Translations under genes and position numbers: made by a program
Assembly: GCA_015057615.1 (NCBI GenBank)
Contig: SVEA01000087.1
Location: 1-41,845, forward strand
Length of the DNA stretch: 41,845 nucleotides
Reading direction: 5' to 3'
Source: Lachnospiraceae bacterium
GTDB lineage: Bacteria; Bacillota; Clostridia; Lachnospirales; Lachnospiraceae
Part shown: piece after piece, positions 33,778 through 41,845 of the stretch
Position numbering within the stretch: position 1 is the stretch's first letter
How the letters are laid out: every line of letters starts with the position of its first letter
The notes under the pieces: generated by a model
Told to the model about the DNA's origin: nothing
Seen by the model: only the letters and a program-made list of their open reading frames with translations
The model's database searches: none

Positions 33778-33924
33778 TTTTTTATCGTATAGGAAATTAC
33801 GTCCTATACGATAAAAAACCTCCATGCGAACATAGTTCGCATTAGGATGACGCACTCGTGCGTAAGGTATTTATCTACCTGCGGCAGAATGCGCTCGGCG
33901 CGAGAGTTTGCCTTGGCAAACTCT
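33778..33924. repeat. R3 multi-hairpin repeat, copy 1
   Basis: Starts with a perfect 17-bp inverted repeat (TTTTTTATCGTATAGGA, 33778-33794, and its complement 33802-33818). Then come GCGAAC/GTTCGC, ACGCAC/GTGCGT and, at the end, AGAGTTTGCC/GGCAAACTCT with a 2-nt loop. A second copy is at 37791-37921. The following stretch to 34167 is AT-rich and also contains a GCGAATTAATTCGC palindrome (about 34103) but no gene. Confidence 0.78.
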
Positions 33925-34167
33925 TTGTTATGGATTCCTTCCTCTTCATAAAAACTTTACCAAAATTGGGTGAAACTTTAAGGAAAAATTAAGATTTTCT
34001 TTCTTGCTTAAGTTTTCTCGATGAGATATTATATTGCTATTCCAATGGAATACGAAAATAAAAGCAAGAGACACAGAGTGAAGAAAAAACATCTTCACCA
34101 AGCGAATTAATTCGCTTTACAAATACCTAGCCTGCGGTACAAAGTTTGCTGGTAGTCAAGAAAGAGC

Positions 34168-36063
34168 ATGGTTATTATTATGGAAAAGATGAAGAAAATA
34201 TTGGCTTCGCCTTATTTTATTGCGGGCCTGTTTGCTTTAAAAATGATGGTTTATTATTCGCTGATTAAGGTGAATCGTATGGAACTTGTACTGATTCTCA
34301 TTAGCCTTATAATGTGGGGCGGTATCTTTATCTGCTTTAGTAAAAGCGGTTTAAAGAGAAAAAGGGGAATCTTTCTGACGGTTTACTTATTATTAAGCCT
34401 GCTTATGTTTGCAGATACAATGTACTATAATTACTACAATCAAACCGTATCGATCCGTCAGCTATGGCAGGCAAAGAGTGTTACGGCGGTACCGAAAAGC
34501 TTTATCGCAACTTTGATACCGGCAAGTTTTCTGCTCTTTGTGGATATACCGTTTGCTTACTATAGCTTTAAAAAAATGAATGATAAATATAAGAAACATA
34601 ATTTGCATTTAAGAAAGGAAATCAAATATTCCGTTTCCATTCTCATTGCAATCATTATCACCCTAATCATTAATCCATTCCATTCGGCTGCGATTGAACG
34701 GGTGAATAATACCGAATTTTTCACGAACCATGTAAACGATATCTATGAAACGATTGCAGAGAATATTGCTCCGGAGGAGATGGAAGAGGAAGAAATCCTC
34801 GAAGTTTTGCAGGAGGTTGCTCCGGAAGCGATGGGACCCTACCTTAACGGCATTGGAAAGGGTAAGAATTTAATTGTCATACAGCTGGAGGCATTCCAAG
34901 ACTTTGTGATCGGCAGGAAATATAACGGGCAGGAAATTACTCCGAATCTCAACCGTCTGCTTCAACAGGATACCTTATATTTTGACAATTACTATTCCAA
35001 TATTGGAAAAGGGAATACCTCGGATGCAGAGTTTTCCAGCATGAACAGTCTCTACCCGGTGATTGAGGGGGAGGCGTATCGATTGTACGAATCGAATACG
35101 TATTATGGATTACCTTGGCTACTTAGGGAGCAGGGGTATTATGCCTTTGCGGTACATGGCTATAAAGGAGAATTTTGGAACAGGGAAAAGGCTTATCCCT
35201 ATCAGGGCTTTCAGGATTACATCAGTATGGAGGATATGAACCAGGATGAAATCATTGCAATAGGAATATCCGACAAATCCATGTTCAAGCAATTGGTACC
35301 GATTTTAAAGGAACAAAAGAAACCCTTCTTTTCCTTTGCAATAACCTTAACAAATCATCATCCGTTTGTTCTGGATGATCAGTATAGAACCTTGCAGCTT
35401 GCTGAAGAGGAAAAGGGAACCAAATTAGGAAATTATCTGGAGACGGTCCGCTATACGGACGAAGCGGTCGGGCAACTTATTGAAGATCTTAAAACAGCCG
35501 GATTGTATGAGAATACTGTGATCGCACTCTATGGAGATCACCACGGTCTAAACTGCGGTATGGAAGATGTTCAGGCGGATATGACCAGATTCCTCGGACG
35601 AAACTATGATTATGATGAAATGTTAAATATTCCGCTCATTATTCATGTTCCAGGCAGCAGCGTCAAGGAAACCATTCATACCACGGGAGGTCAGATCGAT
35701 TTTATGCCGACGATCGCTAATATTATGGGAATCGCCTACGACGAAACCTTTGCTCTCGGGCAGGATCTGGCGAATGCCGAAGAAGGCTTTGTTGCTTTTA
35801 CCAGCTACCTGTTTGAAGGTTCCTTTGTAAAGGATGACGTTATGTTTGAGATTTCAAGAGAAGGGATCTTTGAAGGCAGCAGGGCATGGAGAATTGGTAC
35901 CGGAGAGGAGCTAGACGCGGCGCTTTATCAGGAGGAATATGAGAAAGCAGTGCTTTATAAGAAGACATCGAAGGAAGTTCTGCAGAAGGATCTTATGGCA
36001 GAATATATAAAGCGTGATCCCGTCGAGGATCCCGCTGGGCTTCCGAAAAACGAGAATAAATAA
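34168..36063 (+). CDS. LTA synthase-like membrane sulfatase-family protein
   Basis: 631 aa. Five N-terminal hydrophobic segments (about 13-31, 39-57, 67-85, 112-132, 154-172) anchor an extracellular sulfatase-fold domain (about 232-600). The nucleophile Thr is at 284 in GKGNTSDAEFSSMNS, a metal-binding Glu at 241 in VIQLEAFQ, and the later metal site YGDHHG at about 454. These fit LtaS-type enzymes that polymerise glycerol phosphate from phosphatidylglycerol. Whether this one makes lipoteichoic acid or another glycerol-phosphate polymer is not shown. The start is uncertain: ATG at 34168 or the ATG four codons later; both have only a weak RBS. Confidence 0.9.
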   Translation: MVIIMEKMKKILASPYFIAGLFALKMMVYYSLIKVNRMELVLILISLIMWGGIFICFSKSGLKRKRGIFLTVYLLLSLLMFADTMYYNYYNQTVSIRQLWQAKSVTAVPKSFIATLIPASFLLFVDIPFAYYSFKKMNDKYKKHNLHLRKEIKYSVSILIAIIITLIINPFHSAAIERVNNTEFFTNHVNDIYETIAENIAPEEMEEEEILEVLQEVAPEAMGPYLNGIGKGKNLIVIQLEAFQDFVIGRKYNGQEITPNLNRLLQQDTLYFDNYYSNIGKGNTSDAEFSSMNSLYPVIEGEAYRLYESNTYYGLPWLLREQGYYAFAVHGYKGEFWNREKAYPYQGFQDYISMEDMNQDEIIAIGISDKSMFKQLVPILKEQKKPFFSFAITLTNHHPFVLDDQYRTLQLAEEEKGTKLGNYLETVRYTDEAVGQLIEDLKTAGLYENTVIALYGDHHGLNCGMEDVQADMTRFLGRNYDYDEMLNIPLIIHVPGSSVKETIHTTGGQIDFMPTIANIMGIAYDETFALGQDLANAEEGFVAFTSYLFEGSFVKDDVMFEISREGIFEGSRAWRIGTGEELDAALYQEEYEKAVLYKKTSKEVLQKDLMAEYIKRDPVEDPAGLPKNENK

Positions 36064-36069
36064 TATTTT

Positions 36070-36330
36070 ATGAGTGCGCTAAGTCATATCGAAACCGTGA
36101 ATAGGAATAGAACTTGGAATATATTCAGATTGGCTAAGACTGGCTGACGCAGGCTGTTTATATTCGATTTGAGACTCAGGTGAAAATAGAGCTTGCTTGT
36201 ACTTGTGCGATATTTTTACTAGAGCTTTGAGGCTCAAAGGTGAATATACCAAGGAAGGAAAGGCAGCCAAAGGAATGTATACAGGTTCTATTCCTATCAA
36301 AAATTTAAAGATGACTTAGAGCACTCACAT
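36070..36330. repeat. R4 long palindromic element
   Basis: 261 bp just after the LtaS-like gene. Ends ATGAGTGCGCTAAGTCAT and ATGACTTAGAGCACTCAC are inverted repeats. Further arms AGGAATAGAACTTG / CAGGTTCTATTCCT and GAGACTCAGGTGAA-like/ GAGGCTCAAAGGTGAA-like blocks follow inward. Single copy in this window. A 73-codon open frame on the minus strand spans it but has no RBS that I can see. Confidence 0.65.
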
Positions 36331-36347
36331 CAAATATTAATTAAAAA

Positions 36348-36416
36348 AATCTGATATGGATAGATGGCTTCCTGTGGGATACCGTATATCTATATCAGAT
36401 TTCCTGATTCTTTTTG
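36348..36416 (+). terminator. Hairpin with T-tract, likely terminator
   Basis: AAATCTGATATGGATAGATG (from 36348) pairs with the complement ending ATATCAGATTT at 36402, a few mismatches, with TTTTT at 36411-36415. It separates the LtaS-like gene and R4 from argF. Confidence 0.6.
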
Positions 36417-36451
36417 TGGCTGAACGGTTGCTGAAATATTCTTTAAATACC

Positions 36452-36485
36452 TTGACATCCGCATTAAATTAGAATAATGTATAAT
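36452..36485 (+). promoter_or_regulatory. Promoter of argF
   Basis: Perfect TTGACA (36452-36457); the -10 is either AATAAT (36473-36478, spacer 15) or a TATAAT at 36480-36485 with too long a spacer. I did not find a convincing ArgR box. Confidence 0.5.
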
Positions 36486-36575
36486 TAAACACTAACAATG
36501 TATGAAAATAACTCAAGCGGTAAGCTTATACCAGCACCAAAATTCGCGAAAGGTTGTTAGAACGGAGGTTATGAT

Positions 36576-37514
36576 ATGAATTTAAAAGGGAGAAGTTTTT
36601 TGACATTAAAGGATTATACACCGGAGGAGATTGCATATTTGATTGATTTGGCAGCGGAGCTAAAGGAAAAGAAGAAGCAGGGAATTACCGGAAACCATTT
36701 GAAAGGGAAAAACATCGCTCTAATCTTTGAGAAGCCGTCGACCAGAACCCGGTCTGCTTTTACGGTAGGCTGTGTGGATGAAGGAGGGCATCCGGAGTAT
36801 CTTGGGAAAGAGGATATTCAATTAGGACACAAGGAAAGTGTCGAGGATACCGCCCGGGTACTGGGAAGAATGTACGATGGTATCGAGTTTCGCGGGTTTA
36901 CGCAGGAGACGGTGGAAAAGCTTGCAAAATACAGCGGGGTCCCGGTATGGAACGGACTGACGGATACCTATCATCCCACACAGATTTTAGCAGACTTCTT
37001 GACTTTAAAAGAGCATTTTGGTAAGCTGAAAGGGTTAAAACTTGTCTATGCAGGAGACGGCAGAAACAACATGGCAAATAGCCTAATGATTGGTTCCTCA
37101 AAAATGGGAATTGACTTTACCATACTGGCACCGAAAGCCTTATGGCCCGGGCAAAAGCTGGTGGATCTTTGCCAAACCTATGCAAAGGTTTCGAAAAGCA
37201 GGATCACCCTGGCGGATTCCCCGGACGCAGCCGAGGGTGCCGATGCAATTTATACGGATGTATGGTGCTCCATGGGAGAGGAAGAAAAAGCTGCCGAAAG
37301 AATAAAGCTGTTAAAACCGTACCAGGTGAATCATCAATTGCTTGCTCGGACAAATAAGGAGGATACCATTGTACTGCATTGCCTTCCCGCAGTGAAAGGA
37401 AATGAAATTACAGAAGAAGTATTTGAGCGGTTTTCTGACGTTATTTTTGACCAGGCTGAGAACCGTATGCATACAATTAAAGCAGTTATGGTTGCTACCT
37501 TAGGAAATATGTAA
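36576..37514 (+). CDS. argF: Ornithine carbamoyltransferase
   Basis: Makes citrulline from ornithine and carbamoyl phosphate. 312 aa. The carbamoyl-phosphate loop STRTR is at 55-59, HPTQ at 133-136, the ornithine-binding D-x-x-x-SMG at 228-234, and HCLP with the catalytic Cys at 268-271. The SMG block marks it as OTC and not aspartate carbamoyltransferase. The RBS is ACGGAGG. It stands alone, without other arg genes, so biosynthetic (argF) or catabolic (arcB) use cannot be decided from context; no arcA or arcC is nearby. Confidence 0.93.
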   Translation: MNLKGRSFLTLKDYTPEEIAYLIDLAAELKEKKKQGITGNHLKGKNIALIFEKPSTRTRSAFTVGCVDEGGHPEYLGKEDIQLGHKESVEDTARVLGRMYDGIEFRGFTQETVEKLAKYSGVPVWNGLTDTYHPTQILADFLTLKEHFGKLKGLKLVYAGDGRNNMANSLMIGSSKMGIDFTILAPKALWPGQKLVDLCQTYAKVSKSRITLADSPDAAEGADAIYTDVWCSMGEEEKAAERIKLLKPYQVNHQLLARTNKEDTIVLHCLPAVKGNEITEEVFERFSDVIFDQAENRMHTIKAVMVATLGNM

Positions 37515-37535
37515 TTTAAAGGAGTAATCCCTACG

Positions 37536-37805
37536 ATGGATAAATTGAAGAAACTGATCAAAGAATTTTCCCTTTCCTATGATGTAATTAACTTGCTGCT
37601 GGGAACGGTATTACTTATATTTCTTGTACTTGTTTTTCGGTATCCAGGTAACCGCCTATTTTTGTTGATCGCGTTTACCTCTGGCGGTTTTATGAATATT
37701 ATCAATGGACTTAAGTTTAAAAAGAATTCAAAGAAAAAAAGCATGGGAATGTCTTTTATCCTGTTCGGTATGATGGTCATTTTCATCGGATTTTTTATCG
37801 CATAG
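37536..37805 (+). CDS. Small membrane protein, unknown function
   Basis: 89 aa with three hydrophobic segments (about 16-34, 40-56, 70-88) and a Lys-rich loop (KFKKNSKKKS) between the last two. I do not recognise a characterised family. It starts 21 bp after argF with AAAGGAG upstream, so it may be co-transcribed. Its last codons, including the stop TAG, lie inside the first arm of R3 copy 2, which begins at 37791; the present C-terminus FFIA was therefore probably set by the element's insertion. Confidence 0.78.
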   Translation: MDKLKKLIKEFSLSYDVINLLLGTVLLIFLVLVFRYPGNRLFLLIAFTSGGFMNIINGLKFKKNSKKKSMGMSFILFGMMVIFIGFFIA

Positions 37806-37921
37806 GAAATTGCGTCCTATACGATAAAAAATGCTCCGCTAAGGATGCGCACTCGCACGTATTGTATTTTGCCAGCGATGCTGGCCGCGCTCGGCGCTAG
37901 AGTATCGCAAGCGAAACTCTT
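37791..37921. repeat. R3 multi-hairpin repeat, copy 2
   Basis: Starts TTTTTTATCGCATAGGA, complement 37815-37831 with one G-U where copy 1 has a Watson-Crick pair. It continues with GCCAGC/GCTGGC, GCGCTCGGCGC and ends with AGAGTATCGC/GCGAAACTCT. The last hairpin keeps AGAGT/ACTCT at the same place as copy 1 but with different inner bases. It overlaps the end of the preceding gene by 15 bases. Confidence 0.78.
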
Positions 37922-37995
37922 TCTTGTGGCAACAGTGTAATGAATTAAAAATATATTCCATTCTTAGACTCCAAACGAAAGGAAGTTTATTCGAT

Positions 37996-38358
37996 ATGTA
38001 TCAGGATAGGGTAGTGCTATGCGCCAGCAGTGCTTATGAAAAAAAGTTTTGGTTTAATGAGGATTTTGCAGCTTTACCGGAGCAGGTAAAGCAAGAATTA
38101 AAAATTATGTGTGTGCTATTTACGGAGGACGTTGGGGGAATACTATCGATGGAATTTAGTGAGGATGGAACTCTCCTTTTTCGGGTAGATGCCAGTGAGG
38201 ATGATTTCCTATTTGATGAAATCGGAAGTGCCTTAAAAGTAAAAGAGCTTCAGAGAACGAAGAAGGAGCTCTTAGAGGCGGTTGAAATCTATTATCGGGT
38301 ATTTTTTCTTGATCAGGACGCTTCCGGTTTGCTAAGCAGCGAAGATAGGGAAGATTAG
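37996..38358 (+). CDS. Uncharacterised protein (DUF6145-like)
   Basis: 120 aa from the ATG at 37996, ten bases after AAAGGAAG; the frame opens at 37924 near the end of an R3 repeat, which argues against the longer form. The blocks [29 protein letters not shown] and [15 protein letters not shown] are ones I associate with a Lachnospiraceae family (DUF6145), though I cannot check this. Soluble, acidic, no known motif. The following coaX starts 56 bp later. Confidence 0.72.
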   Translation: MYQDRVVLCASSAYEKKFWFNEDFAALPEQVKQELKIMCVLFTEDVGGILSMEFSEDGTLLFRVDASEDDFLFDEIGSALKVKELQRTKKELLEAVEIYYRVFFLDQDASGLLSSEDRED

Positions 38359-38414
38359 CATCCATTGTTTCAATGGATTTGATAAATCGAATTGAAAATA
38401 CAGGAGGTAGACCT

Positions 38415-39191
38415 ATGCTATTAGTCATAGACGTTGGAAACACGAATATTACTTTGGGTGTATTTGAGGATATTAATCTAAAAGCGACCCTTCGTATGAC
38501 GACTCAGATTGCCAGAACATCGGATGAGTATGGACTTCTTTTGCGGGATCTTCTTATGGCAAAAAATGTACGTATTCAGGACATTGATTCGGTAACGATT
38601 GCATCCGTTGTTCCGAAGACCATGCATTCTTTAGTGTCCGGAATCATAAAATACTTAGGAATTACTCCTTTGCTGATCGGTGCCGGCACCAAAACAGGAA
38701 TCAAGATACCGACACCGAACCCGAAGGAGATCGGTTCCGACCGAATCGTTGATTTGGTTGCAGCCTATGAAATCTATGGCGGACCGGTTCTGGTAATCGA
38801 TTTTGGAACAGCGATCACGTATGATTTAATTACGGAGGATGGTTCCTTCATTGCCGGTGTTACAAGCCCCGGTTTACGGATATCAGCGAATGCTTTATGG
38901 AGAGAGACGGCGAAGCTTCCGGAGATAGAAATTGTACTTCCCGATACGATTCTTGCGAAGGATACCATAACAAGCATGCAGGCAGGTCTTCTCTATGGAT
39001 GCATCGGTCAGACGGAGTATATTGCAAAACGTATGATAGCCGAATCCAAAATCGCAGGCTGCAAGGTAGTGGCGACCGGCGGTTTGGGTAAGGTCATTTC
39101 GGATAATACGGATGTGATTAACGTATACGATTCAAACTTAACCTTGAAAGGACTTAAAATTATCAGCGATAAAAATCGAATTGGGAGATAA
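38415..39191 (+). CDS. coaX: Type III pantothenate kinase
   Basis: First step of coenzyme A synthesis, ASKHA-fold kinase of 258 aa. ATP-binding DVGNTNI is at 6-12, GSDR at 107-110 (pantothenate-binding region), and the second phosphate loop DFGTA at 129-133. The start at 38415 has CAGGAGG at good distance; the open frame begins 14 codons earlier without support. CoaX enzymes need a monovalent cation such as K+. dusB follows after 5 bp, in one operon. Confidence 0.95.
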   Translation: MLLVIDVGNTNITLGVFEDINLKATLRMTTQIARTSDEYGLLLRDLLMAKNVRIQDIDSVTIASVVPKTMHSLVSGIIKYLGITPLLIGAGTKTGIKIPTPNPKEIGSDRIVDLVAAYEIYGGPVLVIDFGTAITYDLITEDGSFIAGVTSPGLRISANALWRETAKLPEIEIVLPDTILAKDTITSMQAGLLYGCIGQTEYIAKRMIAESKIAGCKVVATGGLGKVISDNTDVINVYDSNLTLKGLKIISDKNRIGR

Positions 39192-39196
39192 ACGCG

Positions 39197-40153
39197 ATGA
39201 GTTTCTATATCGGTAACGTTAGAATAAAAGGAAATTTATTTCTTGGACCAATGGCAGGGGTAACCGACCTGCCATTTCGTGTCTTATGCAAAGAAAAAGG
39301 GGCGGATCTTGTCTTTACCGAGATGGTAAGTGCGAAGGGAATCCTATACAATAATAAGAATACGGAAAGCCTTCTTACCATTTCGGAGGAGGAAAGGCCG
39401 GCAGCTGTTCAGTTGTTTGGCGCAGATCCGGATATCATGGCCGAGATGGCAAAGCGCATCGAGTACCGTAACTTTGATATCCTGGATATCAATATGGGAT
39501 GTCCGGTTCCTAAGGTGGTTAAAAACGGCGAGGGCTCAGCATTAATGAAAGACCCTCAGCTGGTCGGAGAGATTGTTCGTAAGGTATCCAAGGCGATTGA
39601 AAAGCCGGTGACGGTTAAGATTCGTTCGGGATTTGATCCGGATCATATCAATGCGGCAGAGATTGCAAAAATAGCGCAGGAAAACGGTGCGGCAGCAGTT
39701 ACGGTCCATGCGCGGACAAGGGAGCAGTTCTACCGGGGAAAAGCGGATTGGGAGATCATCCGCAGGGTCAAGGAGGCTGTTACGATACCGGTAATCGGAA
39801 GCGGAGATGTGTTTTCGCCTGAGGATGCAAAGCAGATGCTTGCGCAGACAAGCTGTGATGCAATTATGATTGCAAGGGGAGCACGGGGAAATCCTTGGCT
39901 GTTTGAACAGATAAAATCATATCTGGTGAATGGGATGTACCTTCCGAAGCCGGATTTTGCAGAGGTAAAAAGTATGATACTGCGGCATGCGATCTTGGAA
40001 ATTGAGCATAAGGGGGAATATACCGGAATCCGGGAGATGCGTAAACACATTGCCTGGTATACGGTTGGCTACCCTTTAACCGCGAAATTACGAAGCAGGG
40101 TAAATGAAATTGAAAACCTGCAGGATCTAAAGCAGCTTCTTGAGGAATATTAG
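39197..40153 (+). CDS. dusB: tRNA-dihydrouridine synthase
   Basis: FMN-dependent reductase of uridines in the tRNA D-loop. 318 aa; TIM-barrel part about 1-240 with LGPMAGVTDLPFR near the start and the catalytic Cys at 102 in NMGCPVPK. The C-terminal helical tRNA-binding domain is about 245-318. The Nifr3/DusB-type signature (GCPVPKVVKNGEGSALM) supports the B subfamily. It directly follows coaX. Confidence 0.93.
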   Translation: MSFYIGNVRIKGNLFLGPMAGVTDLPFRVLCKEKGADLVFTEMVSAKGILYNNKNTESLLTISEEERPAAVQLFGADPDIMAEMAKRIEYRNFDILDINMGCPVPKVVKNGEGSALMKDPQLVGEIVRKVSKAIEKPVTVKIRSGFDPDHINAAEIAKIAQENGAAAVTVHARTREQFYRGKADWEIIRRVKEAVTIPVIGSGDVFSPEDAKQMLAQTSCDAIMIARGARGNPWLFEQIKSYLVNGMYLPKPDFAEVKSMILRHAILEIEHKGEYTGIREMRKHIAWYTVGYPLTAKLRSRVNEIENLQDLKQLLEEY

Positions 40154-40238
40154 GCGATAAAAATAACCAAAGGATTCCGGTTAAGCGGTGAGATACTATC
40201 AAAGTGTCACAAAACTATAATTTTATTGGAAATAAACA

Positions 40239-40266
40239 TTGATTTTTTCCGTAGTTCCGTTATAGT
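40239..40266 (+). promoter_or_regulatory. Promoter of asd
   Basis: TTGATT (40239-40244), 16-bp spacer, TATAGT (40261-40266), 56 bp before the asd start. No lysine riboswitch or T-box was seen in this short leader. Confidence 0.55.
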
Positions 40267-40321
40267 ATATTTACAGAAAAGACAGATGTTTGCCATACAG
40301 GAACAAATGGGAGGAATAAGA

Positions 40322-41407
40322 ATGGATAAACTAAAAGTAGGAATACTCGGTGGAACCGGTATGGTCGGACAGCGATTTATAACCTTGCTGGAGAATCATC
40401 CCTGGTTTGAGGTGGCTGTTGTAGCGGCAAGTCCGAGAAGTGCCGGAAAGACTTACGAGGAAGCAGCAGGAAAACGGTGGAAGATGAGAACACCGATGCC
40501 CGAGAGCGTGAAGAAGCTGATTGTCAAGGATGTAAATAATGTAGCTGAGGTCTGCCAAGAAGTGGATTTTGTATTCAGTGCAGTGGATATGACCAAGGAA
40601 GAAATTAAGGCGATTGAGGAAGCCTATGCAAAGATGGAGACACCAGTGGTTTCCAACAACAGTGCGCACCGATGGACACCGGATGTTCCGATGATCGTTC
40701 CGGAGCTGAATCCGGAGCATCTGGAAGTGATTCCTGCGCAGAAGAAGCGCTTAGGTACCAAGCGAGGCTTTATTGTAGTAAAACCGAACTGTTCCATCCA
40801 AAGCTATACACCGGCTCTGCATGCTCTGAAAGAATTTGGACCAAAGACGGTAGTCGCTACGACCTATCAGGCAATTTCGGGTGCAGGCAAGAACTTTACG
40901 GATTGGCCGGAGATGGTTGATAATGTGATCCCTTATATCGGCGGGGAGGAGGAAAAGAGCGAGCAGGAGCCTCTGCGGATCTGGGGTAAGGTTTCTGACG
41001 GTCAGATCGTGAAAGCAGACAGCCCAGTTATTACCACCCAGTGCATCCGTGTACCGGTAACCGACGGCCATACAGCGGCAGTTTTTGTAAGCTTTGAGAA
41101 AAAGCCTACGAAGGAGCAGATGATAAAAGCATGGAACGAATTTAAGGGTCTACCTCAGGAGCTTCAACTTCCCAGTGCTCCAAAGCAGTTTATCAAATAT
41201 TTTGAAGAGGATAACCGTCCTCAGGTAAAGCTTGACTGTGATTATGAAAATGGGATGGGAGTAACCCTTGGAAGACTTCGGGAAGACAAGGTATTTGATT
41301 ACAAATTCGTAGGATTGTCCCATAATACCGTGCGCGGCGCAGCAGGCGGTGCCGTACTAACGGCTGAGCTGTTAAAGGCGAAGGGATATATCACAAAGAA
41401 GAATTAA
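40322..41407 (+). CDS. asd: Aspartate-semialdehyde dehydrogenase
   Basis: Makes aspartate semialdehyde for lysine, threonine, methionine and diaminopimelate. 361 aa from the ATG at 40322 (GGGAGGAA upstream); the frame opens 32 codons earlier across the promoter. The NADP loop GGTGMVGQRF is at 10-19, the catalytic Cys at 157 in KPNCSIQ, and the catalytic His at 250 in VPVTDGHT. The sequence resembles the archaeal/fungal-type branch (KPNCSIQ, long N-terminal HPWFE block), not the E. coli type; this branch is common in Clostridia. Confidence 0.94.
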   Translation: MDKLKVGILGGTGMVGQRFITLLENHPWFEVAVVAASPRSAGKTYEEAAGKRWKMRTPMPESVKKLIVKDVNNVAEVCQEVDFVFSAVDMTKEEIKAIEEAYAKMETPVVSNNSAHRWTPDVPMIVPELNPEHLEVIPAQKKRLGTKRGFIVVKPNCSIQSYTPALHALKEFGPKTVVATTYQAISGAGKNFTDWPEMVDNVIPYIGGEEEKSEQEPLRIWGKVSDGQIVKADSPVITTQCIRVPVTDGHTAAVFVSFEKKPTKEQMIKAWNEFKGLPQELQLPSAPKQFIKYFEEDNRPQVKLDCDYENGMGVTLGRLREDKVFDYKFVGLSHNTVRGAAGGAVLTAELLKAKGYITKKN

Positions 41408-41425
41408 GATAGAAGTGCAATCAAT

Positions 41426-41585
41426 CCAAGGGGGTTAATGTTCTTCCTCACACTGGATGTAAGATATATCCTTCATTTTGTATGCCATAATCGTACAAAT
41501 ATATAAGTTTGTTCGCTTATGTCACATAAAATGAACGACCTGTCTTTCAAACAGTGCATTATAGGAAAAATATTGACCCCCTTGG
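41426..41585. repeat. R2 palindromic repeat, copy 2
   Basis: 23-bp arms CCAAGGGGGTTAATG.. (41426-41448) and ..TTGACCCCCTTGG (41563-41585) with four differences, some G-U. The inner block CTGTCTTTCAAACAGTG is shared with copy 1, but this copy is 70 bp longer. The outer arms differ in sequence from copy 1 while remaining paired. It probably also ends the asd transcript. Confidence 0.7.
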
Positions 41586-41628
41586 AATCATTCGCATCGA
41601 TTGCAACAGCTTTATTCCAAAGATATGA

Positions 41629-41845
41629 GTGACAAAAGCCTTCTTAACAAATCGTCTTCATCAATTTGCACAAATCAAGGTAAAACTATAGCAATAGGAA
41701 ACATTTTAATTCGCAACTGTTTGAAGTCGTTGGCACACACCATTACGTACTTCAATCCAAGTATTGCGCTTTGTGCAATGCCTTGCGGAACTGCGCGTTG
41801 CGAATGAAATTTGTTATATAACTTGTCAACGCATAGATTGTGTAA
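41629..41845 (-). repeat. R1 intergenic repeat, copy 8 (minus orientation, cut by window edge)
   Basis: Begins GTGACAAAAGCC and runs through ATCAATTTGCACAAATCAAG, GCAACTGTTTGAAGTCGTTGG and CATTACGTACTTCAATCCAA like the others. About 35 bp that form the inner hairpin in other copies are missing (GGCACACACCATTACG). It continues past 41845. Confidence 0.85.

Noticed and set aside
36079-36300. 73-codon minus-strand frame inside R4
   Set aside because: The frame coincides with a near-palindrome and lacks a visible RBS; treated as a repeat unless homologues show protein-level conservation.
36486-36575. Possible ArgR box near TGAAAATAACTCA upstream of argF
   Set aside because: Only a partial match to the ARG box and a single half-decent copy; not enough to call.
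41601-41807. 68-codon plus-strand frame at the right end
   Set aside because: Runs across the R1 copy 8 end and has no RBS or family.

Overview
The window looks like a chromosomal segment of a spore-forming, low-GC Clostridia member, most likely Lachnospiraceae. An alpha/beta-type small acid-soluble spore protein, a SigI/RsgI pair, an LtaS-like enzyme, uncharacterised families known from Lachnospiraceae and clostridial gene orders such as tig-clpP-clpX and rho-rpmE-DUF1385-prmC-prfA all point that way. There is no prophage, transposase gene or CRISPR array. The protein-coding content is mostly core metabolism and housekeeping.

Layout. 1-115: 3' end of a tRNA (probably Leu) and its terminator. 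262-6040: a potassium/ion island with a voltage-gated-type K+ channel, KtrB, two closely related KtrA gating subunits and a CorC/HlyC transporter-like protein between them. 6418-8726 (minus): sigI-rsgI. 9525-11279: a choice-of-anchor-A-like protein with Pro-rich and Cys-rich tails. 11351-14530: DJ-1 family protein, Na+/alanine symporter, an unknown gene and a SASP. 14757-20596: glmM, tig, clpP, clpX, engB. 20605-23331 (minus): DUF4364, radical SAM and malic enzyme. 23518-24996: a P-loop kinase and an ECF S component. 25201-31538: rho, rpmE, DUF1385, prmC, prfA and a SpoU methyltransferase. 32071-33582: NfeD plus SPFH/stomatin. 34168-41407: LtaS-like protein, argF, small unknown genes, coaX, dusB, asd.

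The most unusual content lies between the genes. At least eight copies of one ~280-bp repeat (called R1 here) sit in intergenic gaps. They have ~45-bp imperfect terminal inverted repeats ending in GTCAAAAGC and internal hairpins, one of which shows compensatory base changes between copies. One copy carries a second ~120-bp palindromic element nested inside it with an apparent 3-bp target duplication; another is collapsed to its two ends. Three further palindromic families or elements (R2 two copies, R3 two copies, R4 one copy) were also seen. One R3 copy supplies the last codons and stop of a small membrane-protein gene.

Two separate intergenic regions (13419-13498 plus, 9325-9401 minus) carry the same ~78-nt motif directly after a TATAAT box, with two conserved hairpins. 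This is a candidate small RNA or leader I cannot assign to a known family. A potential H-type pseudoknot precedes the SPFH gene. All searches for homologues, and counts outside this window, remain undone; statements about families are from recognition of motifs only.
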